Shown: piece by piece, positions 7,458 through 8,529 of the stretch
Position numbering within the stretch: the first letter of the stretch is position 1
Layout of the letters: each line of letters starts with the position of its first letter
DNA from: Bacteroidota bacterium
GTDB lineage: Bacteria; Bacteroidota; Ignavibacteria; UBA10030; UBA6906
NCBI GenBank assembly: GCA_003541875.1
Contig: DPLS01000318.1
Span: 8,768-17,296, forward strand
DNA: 8,529 nucleotides
Direction of reading: 5' to 3'
The notes under the pieces: model-generated
What the model was told of the DNA's origin: nothing
Databases searched by the model: none
Seen by the model: only the letters and a program-made list of their open reading frames with translations
Position numbers and translations under genes: made by a program

Positions 7458-8363
7458 CTACAAGTGCTTCTGGAAAAACCCCAGAACTCTTCTTGCGTAT
7501 TCGTCTCCGCCCACTTCTGCAATATCGTTGTGCTTTGCTCCGGGAATGAGCCACAGTTCTTTGGGTGTGGGAGCTTTGGCGTAGAGCAGTTCGGAGTACT
7601 GGTACTTGATGCGGTTGTCAGCGGTGCCGTGGAGAATGAAGACAGGCACCTGAATTTTCTGAATGGCCTCAAGAGGTGAGACTGCGCTTGCTTTGAAGTG
7701 TGCGAGGTGTTCCGATCTCTTGATCACAAGATTGCGGAGATAGTGCCACGGCATCTTAATCATCCGCTTCTGGTAGTCGTCGAATACGGTGCGGAGAGAT
7801 GCAAATCCGCTTTCGGCAATCACTGCCCTTATGCGCTTGTCTATTGCCGCTGCCTGAATGGCTATGGCTGCCCCCATTGAACTTCCAAACACTCCAATAT
7901 TGCCAAGCTGTAGATCCTTCCGCTGTTCGAGATAGTTGATGACTGTGCTTACGTCGTGTTTTTCGTAGAACCCGTACGTGCAGTACCGCCCCCCGCTGCC
8001 ACCATGTCTTCGGGAATCATAGAGAAATACGTTAAACCCCAGATCATGCAACGCTTTTGTCATAGGCAACCCGACGATCATACACTCGCTTACGCCATGA
8101 AGGTAAACGATTGTTCCCAGCGCGGGTTCGTGCGCCTTGATCAGCCAGCAACTCAGCGTGATGCCTTCTGCTGTTTTTAGCGTGAGGTCTTCAAACATCA
8201 AGCCGGCGTCGCCTGGGTGCAGGAGACTCGTGCTCGTGCGATAGAACTCAACCGTCCGCCGGTTGGGCTGGAGCAACATGATTGGGCCGATCACAAAAAG
8301 TACAAGAGAGAAGGAGATCAGCGACAATACAACGATGATGATCAGTGCGAGAAGAACGCTCAT
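7458..8363 (-). CDS. Membrane-anchored alpha/beta hydrolase (serine hydrolase family)
   Basis: Taking the ATG at 8363, the protein has 301 residues. It begins with one hydrophobic segment (about 2-31), a signal anchor, then an alpha/beta-hydrolase fold. Visible features are the oxyanion-hole HG (89-90) in YLHGV, the DSRRHGGSGG block (116-125), the nucleophile elbow GSSMG (160-164) with S162, the acid D249 in HGTADNR and the base H278 in GAKHND. The triad is complete, so a hydrolase, probably an esterase or peptidase-like enzyme, is expected at the outer face of the inner membrane. The substrate cannot be told. An in-frame ATG at 8480 would add 39 basic residues rich in rare-type ATA, CGA and AGA codons before the membrane segment; I judge this region more likely upstream sequence. 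Neither start has a Shine-Dalgarno. The gene converges on the DUF5916 gene with 34 bases between the stops. Confidence 0.9.
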   Translation of the reverse strand: MSVLLALIIIVVLSLISFSLVLFVIGPIMLLQPNRRTVEFYRTSTSLLHPGDAGLMFEDLTLKTAEGITLSCWLIKAHEPALGTIVYLHGVSECMIVGLPMTKALHDLGFNVFLYDSRRHGGSGGRYCTYGFYEKHDVSTVINYLEQRKDLQLGNIGVFGSSMGAAIAIQAAAIDKRIRAVIAESGFASLRTVFDDYQKRMIKMPWHYLRNLVIKRSEHLAHFKASAVSPLEAIQKIQVPVFILHGTADNRIKYQYSELLYAKAPTPKELWLIPGAKHNDIAEVGGDEYARRVLGFFQKHL

Positions 8364-8529
8364 TAGGCAGCTATGTCGCAAAGGTTGATGGAGAGGAATC
8401 AGGACGCGTTTCAATATACCCAGTTGACTTTTGTGAAGCAACAAACGGACTTTGCTTCTCCCCATTCGTATTCGTATCATTCAACCACGAAGCCACATAA
8501 TTCTAACAACCAGTCCGAGGCCCATCGTT

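Noticed and set aside
7436..7467. GCACTT (7436-7441) / AAGTGC (7462-7467) inverted repeat at the convergent junction as a terminator
   Set aside because: The stem is only 6 bp with a 20-base loop, overlaps the hydrolase gene end, and has no T-run on either side. It is too weak to call.
8464..8477. Short tandem repeat of ATTCGT
   Set aside because: Just over two copies of a 6-mer with no sign of expansion or function.
8500..8505. TAGAAT on the - strand as a -10 box for the hydrolase gene
   Set aside because: No convincing -35 element lies 16-18 bases upstream within the window, and a single hexamer match is expected by chance.

Overview
The window is an ordinary-looking bacterial chromosomal segment with about half G+C by eye. 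It carries four genes on the + strand and one convergent gene on the - strand. Three things suggest a member of the Bacteroidota/Ignavibacteriota (FCB) assemblage: the CBM9-like/DUF5916 outer-membrane protein, the Bacteroidota-style ABC-F protein, and the lack of a well-placed Shine-Dalgarno sequence before any of the four visible starts. This assignment is an inference from gene content; no rRNA or tRNA is present to fix it.

Layout. (1) 1-1239: the 3' part of a GalT-like (DUF4921-type) nucleotidylyltransferase gene whose start lies outside the window. (2) 1240-1410: an intergenic leader with a possible sigma70-type promoter and a nested set of complementary segments that could fold into a long imperfect hairpin. 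(3) 1411-3426: an ABC-F ATPase acting on ribosomes. (4) 3436-4884: a TRAM/Fe-S 23S rRNA m5U methyltransferase (RlmD-type), starting 9 bases after the ABC-F stop. (5) 4885-4975: a short gap with a candidate promoter. (6) 4976-7423: a secreted CBM9-like/DUF5916 protein predicted to be an outer-membrane beta-barrel. (7) 7424-7457: a 34-base convergent junction. (8) 7458-8363 on the - strand: a membrane-anchored alpha/beta hydrolase. (9) 8364-8529: its upstream region.

How the genes relate. The ABC-F ATPase and the rRNA methyltransferase form a tight, probably co-transcribed pair, and both act on the ribosome near the peptidyl-transferase region. The other genes look like independent units: a sugar-nucleotide-type transferase, an envelope protein of unknown function and a membrane-anchored hydrolase. 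I found no mobile element, CRISPR array, toxin-antitoxin pair, phage gene or defence island. No clearly new multi-gene system is visible. The most interesting unexplained item is the possible structured leader before the ABC-F gene.
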